Assembly: GCA_016720065.1 (NCBI GenBank)
Contig: JADJXY010000002.1
Location: forward strand, 199,001 to 263,000
Direction of reading: 5' to 3'
DNA length: 64,000 nt
From: Betaproteobacteria bacterium
GTDB taxonomy: Bacteria; Pseudomonadota; Gammaproteobacteria; Burkholderiales; Rhodocyclaceae
Part shown: positions 16,677-24,290 of the stretch, in pieces
How the letters are laid out: each line of letters opens with the position of its first letter
How positions within the stretch are numbered: the stretch's first letter is position 1
Notes under the pieces: generated by a model
Told to the model about the DNA's origin: nothing
Seen by the model: only the letters and a program-made list of their open reading frames with translations
Database searches by the model: none
Program-made: the position numbers and the translations under genes

Positions 16677-17459
16677 TCAGAAATAAGTCTTGAAGAAATA
16701 GATGACGGTAAGGCTCGCCCCCACGGCCACCACCAGGCGCTTGAGCCAGAGGGCCGGCAGGCGGCGGGCGAAGGCGGCACCGGCGTAGCCGCCGGCCATG
16801 GCGGTCACCAGCATCACCAGGGTATGGGGCCAACTGATGGCGCCGGCGATGATGAAGGTGGCCGATGCCACGAAATAATTGATGCCCGAAGTCAGGTTCT
16901 TCAGGGCGTTGATTTCCTGCATGTCCTCGAAGCCCTGAATGGACAGCGCGGCCAGGGTCAAAATTCCCATGCCGGCCCCGAAAAATCCGCCATAGACCGC
17001 CACCGCGAACTGGAACAGTGCGCCCCCCGAGCCGCCGGGGTTATGGGCATGGATATCGCCACCCAGCCGGCCTTTCACCCACTTCACGATCCGCGACACC
17101 TGGCCGGAGAAGGCGAAGAGGGCCGTAGCCACCAGCAGCAGCCAGGGGATCAGCCGGGAAAACGCGGCGTTGGAGGTGGCCAGCAGCAGCAGCCCACCGG
17201 CGATGCCCCCGAACAGCGACACGATCATCAACAGCACCGCCCAACGCCCATGGCGCAAGGCTTCCCGCCGATAGGCCCAGGCACTCACCAGGCTCGCCGG
17301 GCACAGGCCCACGGTATTGCTGGCATTGGCCATCACCGGCGGGACGCCAGCCGCCAGCAGGGCGGGGAAGGAGAAGAAGGTGCCGCCCCCGGCAATGGCA
17401 TTCATGCCACCGGCCAGGAAGGCGCCGGCGCTGACGAGGGCGAAATCGAAGGCTTCCAT
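16677..17459 (-). CDS. TauE/SafE-family membrane permease
   Basis: 260 residues with about eight hydrophobic segments. The N-terminal repeat signature FLAGGMNAIAGGGTFFSFPALLAAGVPP and the internal repeat YGGFFGAGMGILTL are typical of the TauE/SafE family, which exports sulfite, sulfoacetate or other small organic anions. The substrate is unknown. It lies immediately upstream of aceB with a 22-bp gap, so the two are probably co-transcribed, which hints at an organic anion linked to C2 metabolism. That is inference from position only. Confidence 0.85.
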   Translation of the reverse strand: MEAFDFALVSAGAFLAGGMNAIAGGGTFFSFPALLAAGVPPVMANASNTVGLCPASLVSAWAYRREALRHGRWAVLLMIVSLFGGIAGGLLLLATSNAAFSRLIPWLLLVATALFAFSGQVSRIVKWVKGRLGGDIHAHNPGGSGGALFQFAVAVYGGFFGAGMGILTLAALSIQGFEDMQEINALKNLTSGINYFVASATFIIAGAISWPHTLVMLVTAMAGGYAGAAFARRLPALWLKRLVVAVGASLTVIYFFKTYF

Positions 17460-17654
17460 GACTCAGGCGTTCATCCGGGTAGGCAGGCAGCAGGGGTTAG
17501 GGCACGATTGATGGACGGATTGTATTGATTTGTATTTAGTATAATAAGGTGTGAATATGGCAATTTATTATATACAATTAGTATGTAATAAACTAGGCAG
17601 CAACCCCCGCCTTTCCGAGTACGAGTATGAATTTCCCTCTGTGGCTCGCGGGGC

Positions 17655-17675
17655 TTGACATACCATTTATAGTAT
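17655..17675 (+). promoter_or_regulatory. Promoter palindrome of the RelE/HTH pair
   Basis: TTGACA (17655-17660) overlaps a palindrome with arms CATAC and GTATG (about 17659-17675), just upstream of the toxin start. It is a candidate operator for the HTH antitoxin. A well-spaced -10 box is not obvious. Confidence 0.35.
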
Positions 17676-17689
17676 GTGCATGATGAGGC

Positions 17690-17974
17690 ATGTGGCAAAT
17701 CGAAGAGCACCGTCGTGTCGACAAACAACTATTCGGCTCGGTGTCTGTAGATGTCTTGAAGCGTTACGAGAAATGGAAAGACATCGCCAGGCTTTCCGGC
17801 CCGCAAGGATTGAGAGTCATCAAAGGGTTTCACGACGAGGCCTTGTCCGGTGAGTGGAAGGGTCATCGCTCCTCTCGGCTTGGGCTGCAGTGGCGGGTCA
17901 TTTACCGGGTGGTCGCTGACGTACTGCAGATTCAGGTTGTCCATGTCCCCGCCCACGATTACAGGAGGCCATGA
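17690..17974 (+). CDS. RelE/ParE-fold toxin
   Basis: 94 residues, small and basic. The pattern fits the RelE/HigB-type fold: an N-terminal helix pair (HRRVDKQLFG... KRYEKWKDIARL), then LRVIKGFHDEAL and the beta-hairpins HRSSRLGLQWRVIYRVV with the conserved R-W-R-V-Y run, ending VHVPAHDYRRP. RelE-type toxins cut mRNA on the ribosome. The gene is followed one base later by an XRE-type antitoxin, so the toxin comes first, as in higBA systems. No truncation is seen. Confidence 0.8.
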   Translation: MWQIEEHRRVDKQLFGSVSVDVLKRYEKWKDIARLSGPQGLRVIKGFHDEALSGEWKGHRSSRLGLQWRVIYRVVADVLQIQVVHVPAHDYRRP

Positions 17975-17975
17975 A

Positions 17976-18236
17976 ATGAAGGAGTTCCACCCCGCAAAGA
18001 AGCGCGTCGAAGTCTCAGTGGGAGAGTCCGTCCGTATCCTCCGCGAACTCCAAGAGCTGAGCCAAAGCCAGTTGTCGGAACTGACGGGCATCCCGCAATC
18101 GACGATTTCTGCCATTGAGAACGGGCGAGTGAACTTGGGCATCGAGCGCGCCAAAATCTTCGCCCGCGCCCTCAAGTGCCATCCCGCCGTCCTCGTCTTT
18201 CCCGGCTGGGAGGTTCCGCTTGGGCACGCCGCATAG
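17976..18236 (+). CDS. XRE helix-turn-helix antitoxin
   Basis: 86 residues. An XRE helix-turn-helix fills residues about 15-70 (VRILRELQELSQSQLSELTGIPQ, then the recognition helix with STISAIENGRVN). The start codon lies 1 bp after the toxin stop, with AGGAGG at 17963-17968. It would neutralise the toxin and repress the promoter near 17660. The pair belongs to the higBA-like arrangement, though the exact family is not certain. Confidence 0.82.
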   Translation: MKEFHPAKKRVEVSVGESVRILRELQELSQSQLSELTGIPQSTISAIENGRVNLGIERAKIFARALKCHPAVLVFPGWEVPLGHAA

Positions 18237-18612
18237 GCTTGCCAGGGGTGCGGCAATGCAAGACCTGACACCTGACTTGTGACAGGAAGTGGCGGCCCAG
18301 CGTCGCTTCGGGCTTCCTTGAAACCTTATCCCATAGACTTGGCCGGGATCTGAATGGGGTCATCTACGGCTGGCTCATCCGGCGCGGAACCTGGGGGCGC
18401 CGGCCGTGATCTTTCATTTAACGCTTGTCCGCCGGCCGTAACCGGCAAACTTCTGACCACGGACCACTTTAAGCAGATCAGCGCCTTCGTCAACGTCGCC
18501 ACCCGGGGCAGCCTTTCCGCCGCCGCCAAGATGGAGGACGTTACCCCCGCCATCATCGGCCGCCGGCTGGATGCCCTGGAGGCGCGGTTCGGCGTCAAGC
18601 TGATGATCCGGG
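18237..18612 (+). pseudogene. 5' fragment of a LysR-type regulator gene
   Basis: The stretch 18237-18455 has no gene that I can support. From about 18460 to 18612 it encodes the first 51 residues of a LysR-type regulator (DHFKQISAFVNVATRG through LMIR), differing from the intact LysR at 19384 at four positions. The expected ATG is ACG. Homology ends sharply at 18612, where the vapBC terminator begins. It is a helix-turn-helix relic, not a functional gene. The intact copy resumes 770 bp later, so vapBC lies between two copies of the same 5' end. Confidence 0.8.
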
Positions 18613-18619
18613 CTCTGAA

Positions 18620-18655
18620 AAAGGGAAAAAAGGGCCGGGCTCAATGCATCCGGCC
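18620..18655 (-). terminator. Terminator of vapBC
   Basis: Stem GGCCGG (18633-18638) / CCGGCC (18650-18655), followed on the minus strand by a CTTTTTTCCCTTTTT tract (18617-18631). It begins just after the vapC stop and abuts the LysR fragment. Confidence 0.65.
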
Positions 18656-18656
18656 A

Positions 18657-19058
18657 TTACGCCCCCGGCAGCGCGGAGCGAAGCCCAAGATGCTCGACGA
18701 ACGGATCGAAATCCCGGTCGCTGTACAACAGCGGCAACCCGCTCGCCATGCAGCGGGTGGCAATGATCGTATCGATGGTTTTGCGGACGGTGACGCCCAG
18801 GGCGCGCAGCGTGCGGAAGTTTCTGGCAGCCTGAATGGCAATGTCGCGGCCGCCCAGGTCCACGATTTCCAGCGAGGTCATGAGCTTCCCGGCCTGGGTG
18901 AAATCCTTTTCGCGGACAAAGCCTTGAAGCACCTCGGCCAGAATCAGGTCGCCGATGGCGATGGGCTCCACGCCGAGAAGTGTGTCCAGTCTGTCCGTCT
19001 GGGGCGTGCCAGTTCCGCGAAAGTAATCGATCCAGACGCTGGAATCGACGAGGATCAT
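18657..19058 (-). CDS. vapC: VapC PIN-domain ribonuclease toxin
   Basis: 133 residues, a complete PIN domain. Acidic active-site residues are D5 (ILVDSSVWI), E42 (LAEVLQGF), D96 (KTIDTIIA) and D114/D116 (YSDRDFDPF). VapC toxins cleave tRNA or rRNA with Mg. The start overlaps the vapB stop by ATGA. The pair lies between an intact and a truncated LysR 5' end, which suggests it arrived as a cassette. Confidence 0.92.
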   Translation of the reverse strand: MILVDSSVWIDYFRGTGTPQTDRLDTLLGVEPIAIGDLILAEVLQGFVREKDFTQAGKLMTSLEIVDLGGRDIAIQAARNFRTLRALGVTVRKTIDTIIATRCMASGLPLLYSDRDFDPFVEHLGLRSALPGA

Positions 19059-19249
19059 TTGTCGCGTCGCATGGCGTCGAGATCGCCCTGCCAGTCGAGT
19101 TTTCCGCGGAAATTCTTGATGGCTTCCTGCTGTCGCAGGCGCAGCAAGGTGCGCAGCCCGAGTTCAACGACTTCCCGTTTGGTTTTCAGGCCGGTTGCCC
19201 GCTGGGTGTCTGCCATGAGCGTGTCGTCGATGACGATGTTCGTACGCAT
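19055..19249 (-). CDS. vapB: VapB-type antitoxin
   Basis: 64 residues. The N-terminus MRTNIVIDDTLMADTQRATG is a ribbon-helix-helix DNA-binding segment of the DUF2191/VapB type; the C-terminal part (FRGKLDWQGDLDAMRRDK) would occupy the VapC active site. The start at 19249 has a GAGGTGG site about 12 bases upstream; a TTG further upstream in frame is less likely. ATGA overlap with vapC. Confidence 0.88.
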   Translation of the reverse strand: MRTNIVIDDTLMADTQRATGLKTKREVVELGLRTLLRLRQQEAIKNFRGKLDWQGDLDAMRRDK

Positions 19250-19383
19250 GATGTGTATCCACCTCAAGAGTTATACACATCATAGGCAGCGCATGCTTCG
19301 CTGGCAAGATTTGAGGCTGCTGGAGGCTCGAGCCCAGCTTGTAAATTTGTTGCTGCCGGAATAGGACTGGCGAGCGTCTAACT

Positions 19384-20286
19384 ATGGACCATTTCAAGCA
19401 AATCAACGCCTTCGTCAATGTCGCCACCCGGGGCAGCCTTTCCGCTGCCGCCAAGATGGAAGACGTCACCCCCGCCATCATCGGCCGCCGGCTCGACGCC
19501 CTGGAGGCGCGCCTCGGCGTCAGGCTGATGATCCGCACCACGCGCAAGCTGACGCTCACCTTCGAAGGCCAGGCCTTCCTGGAGGATTGCCAACGGGTGC
19601 TGAACGACCTGGCCAACGCCGAGGCGGCGGTTTCGCTGGGCGGGGTGAAGGCCAGCGGCCAGTTGCGGGTTTCCGCCCCGGCCGGCTTTGGGCGCCGCCA
19701 TGTGGCGCCCCTGGTGGGGGCATTCATGGCGGCCAACACCGAGGTGACCGTCAATCTCGACCTCTCCGACCGCCTGGTGGACCTCATCAACGAAAACATC
19801 GACTGCGCCGTGCGCATCGGCGAGCTGACCGACTCCAGCCTGGTCAGCGTGCGGCTGGGGGAGATGCGGCGCATGGTGGTGGCCAGCCCGGCGTACCTGG
19901 TGGTCCATGGCGTGCCGCGCACGCCGGCGGACCTGGCCGGCCACAATTGCCTGTCCCTCGGCCAGCAGCGGGGCTGGCTGTTCCGCAACCCGGAGAGCGG
20001 TGAGCAGGAAAACTGGAAGGTGGCCGGAACCTTCGAATGCAACGACGGCGCCGTGCTCCACGAGTGGGCCCTGGCCGGCAAGGGCCTGGCCTGGCGTTCC
20101 CTGTGGGAGGTGGGACGGGACTTGAAGGAGGGGCGGCTTACGTCGGTGCTGGACGGCTGGCAGGCCCCGCCCATGGGCATCTATGCCGTCTTCCCCCAGC
20201 GTCGCCATCTGCCGCTGCGGGTGCGGCTGTTCATCGATCTGCTGAAAGACACCTACTGCCGGGCGAGTTACTGGGAGCTGACGTGA
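19384..20286 (+). CDS. LysR-type transcriptional regulator
   Basis: 300 residues. The N-terminal winged helix-turn-helix (residues 1-60, SLSAAAKMEDVTPAIIGRRL) is followed by a full LysR substrate-binding domain (about 90-295). Residues such as ASGQLRVSAPAGFGRRHVAP start the effector domain. The effector and targets are unknown. The only downstream neighbour in the same direction is a YbaN-like membrane protein whose GTG overlaps this stop. Its 5' end is partly duplicated at 18460-18612, with vapBC between. Confidence 0.9.
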   Translation: MDHFKQINAFVNVATRGSLSAAAKMEDVTPAIIGRRLDALEARLGVRLMIRTTRKLTLTFEGQAFLEDCQRVLNDLANAEAAVSLGGVKASGQLRVSAPAGFGRRHVAPLVGAFMAANTEVTVNLDLSDRLVDLINENIDCAVRIGELTDSSLVSVRLGEMRRMVVASPAYLVVHGVPRTPADLAGHNCLSLGQQRGWLFRNPESGEQENWKVAGTFECNDGAVLHEWALAGKGLAWRSLWEVGRDLKEGRLTSVLDGWQAPPMGIYAVFPQRRHLPLRVRLFIDLLKDTYCRASYWELT

Positions 20287-20636
20287 AGCGGGTGGCGTAC
20301 AGGGGCCTGGGCATCGCCTGCGTTGGCCTGGGGGTGGTGGGGGCCTTCCTGCCGCTCCTGCCGACGACGCCCTTTCTCATTCTGGCGGCCTTCTTCTTTT
20401 CCCGCTCCCATCCGGAGTGGGAGGCACGCTTGTTGGCCCATCCCCGGATCGGCCCGGCCATCCGCGCCTGGCGCGACCACCGGGCCATCCCTCGGGTGGC
20501 CAAGATCGCCGCCACAGTGATGCTCGCCATCAGTGCCGTGGGCGGTGCCCTGACTTTGCCGGGGGTCTGGGCCTGGGTGCCCGGCGTCATCGGTGCGGGG
20601 GTGCTGGCCTGGATGTGGTCGCGGCCCGCCGCTTAG
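20283..20636 (+). CDS. YbaN/DUF454-family inner membrane protein
   Basis: 117 residues with a GTG start that overlaps the LysR stop (GTGA). The hydrophobic N-terminus (GLGIACVGLGVVGAFLPLLPTTPFLILAAFFF) contains the family's LPLLPTTPF motif. Next comes the FSRSHPEWEARLLAHPRIGPAI segment, split by polar residues, and then two further membrane helices. E. coli YbaN is of this type. Function unknown. Confidence 0.82.
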   Translation: MKRVAYRGLGIACVGLGVVGAFLPLLPTTPFLILAAFFFSRSHPEWEARLLAHPRIGPAIRAWRDHRAIPRVAKIAATVMLAISAVGGALTLPGVWAWVPGVIGAGVLAWMWSRPAA

Positions 20637-20718
20637 GGGAAGGGAGCGGGCGGTGGGCGGTTGAATCCCCGTGGGGTGGCATTAGCATGGCGCTTGTCCA
20701 TTCCGTGCGGATTGCCCC

Positions 20719-21390
20719 ATGTTTACCCTCTACATTGGCAACAAGAATTACTCGTCCTGGTCCCTGCGGCCCTGGCTCCTGATGAAGCACTTTGGTGTTC
20801 CCCTCGAGGAGCGCATGGTGTCCGTGGCCGGGCGCGATTACAACCCGGCCCTCAAGCCGCTCGCTGGCAATGCCCGGGTGCCGTGCCTGCACGAAGATGG
20901 CTTCCAGGTCTGGGAGTCCATCGCCATCGCGGAGTATCTTGCCGAGCGCTACCCGGCCATGTGGCCGGTGGATGCCCGGGCCCGGGCCCGGGCGCGCAGC
21001 GTCTCCGCCGAGATGCACGCCGGCTTCGCCAAGCTGCGCACGGCCATGCCCATGAACCTGAAGCTGAAGCTCAAGGGCAAGACGCCAAGCGCCGAGGTGC
21101 AGCGGGACATCGACCGGGTGATCGAAATCTGGACCGAGGCCCGCACGCAGTTCGCCACCGGCGACGGACCCTGGCTCTTCGGCGATTTCTCGGTGGCCGA
21201 CGCCATGTACGCGCCCATCGTCTGGCGTCTGCACATCTACAACGTTCCCCTGCCGCCGGTCGCGGCTGCCTACAGTGCCGCCCTGATGGCCCATCCGGCC
21301 ATGCAGGAATGGTTCTCGGCGGCTCTGGAGGAAACCGAGGCCCATGCGCAATACGACGAACTGGCGGCGGAGTATGGCGGCCTGCGCTAG
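20719..21390 (+). CDS. Glutathione S-transferase family protein
   Basis: 223 residues. The N-terminal thioredoxin-like domain (NYSSWSLRPWLLMKHF, residues 8-23) carries the catalytic-type Ser; NARVPCLHEDG has the cis-Pro; and WESIAIAEYLAERYP has the Glu-Ser pair that binds glutathione. A helical C-terminal domain follows. It resembles the YfcF/YghU-like or zeta-like bacterial GSTs. Substrate unknown. It stands alone between short genes. Confidence 0.88.
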   Translation: MFTLYIGNKNYSSWSLRPWLLMKHFGVPLEERMVSVAGRDYNPALKPLAGNARVPCLHEDGFQVWESIAIAEYLAERYPAMWPVDARARARARSVSAEMHAGFAKLRTAMPMNLKLKLKGKTPSAEVQRDIDRVIEIWTEARTQFATGDGPWLFGDFSVADAMYAPIVWRLHIYNVPLPPVAAAYSAALMAHPAMQEWFSAALEETEAHAQYDELAAEYGGLR

Positions 21391-21447
21391 ACCGTTCGAT
21401 CCCACACCAGCCGCAAGCCGGCGGGTGAGCCCGGGCCAGGGCTGATC

Positions 21448-22035
21448 GTGGCAGTCGGTGAGGTCGTCGGGTTCATCCGCGTCATCCTCGGCTTCATTGC
21501 CATTGGCAGCCGCTGGGTTGCCTTGCGGGACAGGAATTTCGGCCTGGTCGACTGCCTGGTGTGCTGGGCGCTCACCGGCGGCGCGCTTGCCTTGGCGCTG
21601 GCCTGCTGGGATGCCTTGTCGAGCCACGGCGACCCCTACGCCCGCCTGCTGCCCTTGTTGGGTTTGCTGGCACTTCTGCCCCTTTGCGCAGGCATGCTTG
21701 TCGTGGCCGTGAGCTTTCTCGTCCTCGGCCTCATTCAGCTCAAGTCCGTGCGCATCGCGGTGCTGGGCGGCGCGGCCTTGGCGCTCCTGGCCCAGGGCCT
21801 CGGCGGGTGGGGTGCCATAAAGTCGGACCTTGTGGATCGCGGTGCCACCCGCCAGGAAGGGGCCGAATGGGCACTGGAATCCGGAGCCGCTCAGCGGGAA
21901 GACTGCGAACGCCACTCAAAGTCTTCGAGCTTTCGGGACGGATGTACCGAACAACTGCGCCGCATGGGCAGCGGAAACCCCATGCAGGATCGGGCGCGCG
22001 AGCGATTCGAGCGGGTCGAGCGCGGGCCGGGTTGA
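21448..22035 (+). CDS. Hypothetical membrane protein
   Basis: 195 residues with a GTG start. Residues about 5-120 contain three or four hydrophobic segments (VIRVILGFIAIGSRW type, CWALTGGALALALAC, LLPLLGLLALLPLC, VLGGAALALLAQ). The last 75 residues are polar, charged and contain two Cys, so probably a soluble tail. I do not recognise a family. It could be co-transcribed with the GST 58 bp upstream. Confidence 0.55.
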   Translation: MAVGEVVGFIRVILGFIAIGSRWVALRDRNFGLVDCLVCWALTGGALALALACWDALSSHGDPYARLLPLLGLLALLPLCAGMLVVAVSFLVLGLIQLKSVRIAVLGGAALALLAQGLGGWGAIKSDLVDRGATRQEGAEWALESGAAQREDCERHSKSSSFRDGCTEQLRRMGSGNPMQDRARERFERVERGPG

Positions 22036-22081
22036 GAGGCCCGTGTGCCTGGCTTCATGCCGGGCCGGCTCCCCCAGGCCC

Positions 22082-22618
22082 TCAGTGCAGGATGCCCAGG
22101 GCCGCGAGACGCTCCCGGGTTGCGCGGTGGGAGCGATGGTGCAGGCCCAGGCCGCCCCGGGCCTGCCAGGCCCGCAGGTTGCGTTCGCTGTCGTCGATGA
22201 GCAGGGCGCCGGGGGCGGCGAAGAGGGCCTTGGCTTCGCCTCCGCTGACCGTGATCACCGGCACCCGGGGGCATAAATGGCGGCGCACCCATTCGCGCTT
22301 GTCGTCCGCAGCGGTGGCCAGGCAAGCGGTGGGCAAGGGCGTGGCGGTGAGGATGGCGAGGGGCAGGGAAGCGGCCACCAGTTCGCGGAAGAGTGCCTTT
22401 GCCCCGTCCAGGGGCTGAAGCTGGCGATAGAGTGCGGGGATGGCGCTGAGGCGCCGCCAGGCCCAGCCCGGCAAGGGGGAGGGGGGGCGGCAACCCAGTT
22501 GGGCGCGGACGAAGGCGTCGAAATCGGCCATGACGCCGTCCAGATCGAGGTAGAGGCGCCGGACGCCCCCGGGGGGAGCGTCCGGCCCCGGCCGGGGGTC
22601 AGGCCTCGGAGAGTTCAT
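22082..22618 (-). CDS. HAD-family phosphatase, NT5C-like
   Basis: 178 residues. HAD motif I is YLDLDGVMADFD (Asp nucleophile and second Asp), motif II is ILTATPL, and motif IV is ALLIDDSERN. The closest type is the 5'(3')-deoxyribonucleotidase (NT5C)-like HAD group. It is the last gene of the nrtR-prs-nadV operon and overlaps the nadV stop by 20 bases, so it is translated with it. This position suggests a role in NMN or nucleotide turnover during NAD salvage. That role is inferred from neighbours and not known for the family. Confidence 0.7.
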   Translation of the reverse strand: MNSPRPDPRPGPDAPPGGVRRLYLDLDGVMADFDAFVRAQLGCRPPSPLPGWAWRRLSAIPALYRQLQPLDGAKALFRELVAASLPLAILTATPLPTACLATAADDKREWVRRHLCPRVPVITVSGGEAKALFAAPGALLIDDSERNLRAWQARGGLGLHHRSHRATRERLAALGILH

Positions 22619-24290
22619 GCGCCTCCACCGGCACCGGGCTCCAGGAGGCGAGCAGGCGTTGCCGAATCTCCGCCAGGCTGGTTTCGACCAGGAGCCTGCC
22701 GTCGCGGAATATCGGTTGCAGCTCGCCCCCTTGCGCCGCCTGCGGGCTCTGGCGGTCGTGCAGCACGTAGCGTTCGCCGTCCTTCTCCACCCGCAGCAGG
22801 CCTCGGGCGGAGCGCTTGGTGCCGGAGTCGGTCACCGGATCCTTGAACAGTTCCCGCGGGCTGCCCTGCACGACGCCGTAGGTGGCCTTCATGGCCCAGC
22901 CGAAGCTGTCCCGGGTGAGGTACTGGTAGGTGTAGGAACCGATGCCGAGGACCACGTTGCTGCTGGCGAAGCCCTTGGCCGCCAGGCGGGACAGAATGTC
23001 CTGAGCCCGCGAGAGGGTGATGGAATCGCCATAGATGAGGCCCACCCGGGGATTGAGCAGGCGGTAGCCGCGGGGACTCAGGCTGCCGCCGAAGATGTCC
23101 CACAGGCATTCCACCGCGCCCTTCATCTGCGGGGTGGCGGCCACCGGGGTGGCGCGTACGCCGTCCTCGCCTTCGGGGCGCAATTCGAAGAACTGGCCCT
23201 CCAGGCGGGCGTAGGCCCGGTTGCCGCCGCGGCTGTGCAGCACCGCCCGCAGCGCCTCCGGGGCCAGGCTCTTCACCGCGATGGCCTCGCCGGTGAGGAT
23301 GTCCACCGGGTCGCCGCTGTCGGGCCGGAAAACCACCTTGGCGTTGCCCAGGGCATCCGGGCGACGGCTTTCTATGGTTTCCCTGAGGCGTGCCGCATAG
23401 TCTGTGATGACGCGGAAGAAGTCCCAGGTGTCCGAGACGATGGAGACGATCCCGGCCGGATACACCTCGGTGATGAGGCGGCGGAAGGTTTCGATCTCGT
23501 CCTCGCTGCCACCCATGCACATCACGCTGTGTTCGGTGGCCGGCACCGACCCGCCGATCAGCTCCTGCTCGGCATCGGCCTGGTACCAGTCTTCCAGGTA
23601 GTCGATGGCGGAAATGGTGTCGGTGCCGTAGAAGGACAGCAGGTGTCCCGCGCCGGCCTGCATGGCGTCCGCCATGCCGGACATGCCCCGGGCGGAGAAG
23701 TCGTGCCCCTGCCAGGAGACGAAATCCTCGGGGGCACCGGTCAGGCGGGCATAGCCCAGCAGCAGCTTGCGGTACTCGAAGGCGATGGTGGCCGTGGTGG
23801 CGGGCTTCCACAATTCGTTGGAAAGCACGGTCTCGATGTAGTTGGTCAGCCAGTAGAAGGCCGGCAGGGTGTTGACCACCGTGAGGGGGGGCACGCCGAT
23901 GTCGACCCGTGACCCCTCGGGCAGGGCGCGGATCTCGATGGGCAGGTAACCCAGCTCCCAGAGCGCCGCGATGTGGGCAACCGGGACGGCACCAGCTCCC
24001 AGGGCTGCATCCAGGCGGCGTCGGTAGCCCTCCACGACCTCTTCCTTGGGGCGGCGGAAAAAGTTGCGCTCCCAGGTGTCCATGAGGAAGCTCTTGATGA
24101 AGCCCTGCAGGCCGAACCAGACGATCTTGTTGTCGAACAGTTCGGGAATGACCGGGGCCAGACGCGCCGAGCGGGGGGTGAAGTTGCTGTAGACCAGTTC
24201 GGTCCCCGCCGGGTACTGGAAGATGTGGCCGGTCTTGTAGAAGTCGGCCTGGGTGAGCGGGTTGATGCCGATGAGGCTGCGGGTGCTCAT
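22599..24290 (-). CDS. nadV: Nicotinamide phosphoribosyltransferase (NadV type)
   Basis: Makes NMN from nicotinamide and PRPP, a one-step NAD salvage reaction. The 563 residues match the NadV/NAMPT group rather than PncB: the N-terminal YKTGHIFQYPAGTELVYSNFTPR, the SWQGHDFSARGMSG stretch with FYGTDT, the FRPDSGDPV phosphate-binding segment, and YGDSITL. Its start overlaps the prs stop by 4 bases, so PRPP supply and use are co-translated. A PRPP synthase beside nadV is a recurring arrangement in NrtR-controlled operons. Confidence 0.92.
   Translation of the reverse strand: MSTRSLIGINPLTQADFYKTGHIFQYPAGTELVYSNFTPRSARLAPVIPELFDNKIVWFGLQGFIKSFLMDTWERNFFRRPKEEVVEGYRRRLDAALGAGAVPVAHIAALWELGYLPIEIRALPEGSRVDIGVPPLTVVNTLPAFYWLTNYIETVLSNELWKPATTATIAFEYRKLLLGYARLTGAPEDFVSWQGHDFSARGMSGMADAMQAGAGHLLSFYGTDTISAIDYLEDWYQADAEQELIGGSVPATEHSVMCMGGSEDEIETFRRLITEVYPAGIVSIVSDTWDFFRVITDYAARLRETIESRRPDALGNAKVVFRPDSGDPVDILTGEAIAVKSLAPEALRAVLHSRGGNRAYARLEGQFFELRPEGEDGVRATPVAATPQMKGAVECLWDIFGGSLSPRGYRLLNPRVGLIYGDSITLSRAQDILSRLAAKGFASSNVVLGIGSYTYQYLTRDSFGWAMKATYGVVQGSPRELFKDPVTDSGTKRSARGLLRVEKDGERYVLHDRQSPQAAQGGELQPIFRDGRLLVETSLAEIRQRLLASWSPVPVEAHELSEA

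Noticed and set aside
18326..18598. Minus-strand open frame at the LysR fragment, similar to one opposite the intact LysR
   Set aside because: The similarity arises because both are shadows of the duplicated LysR 5' end.
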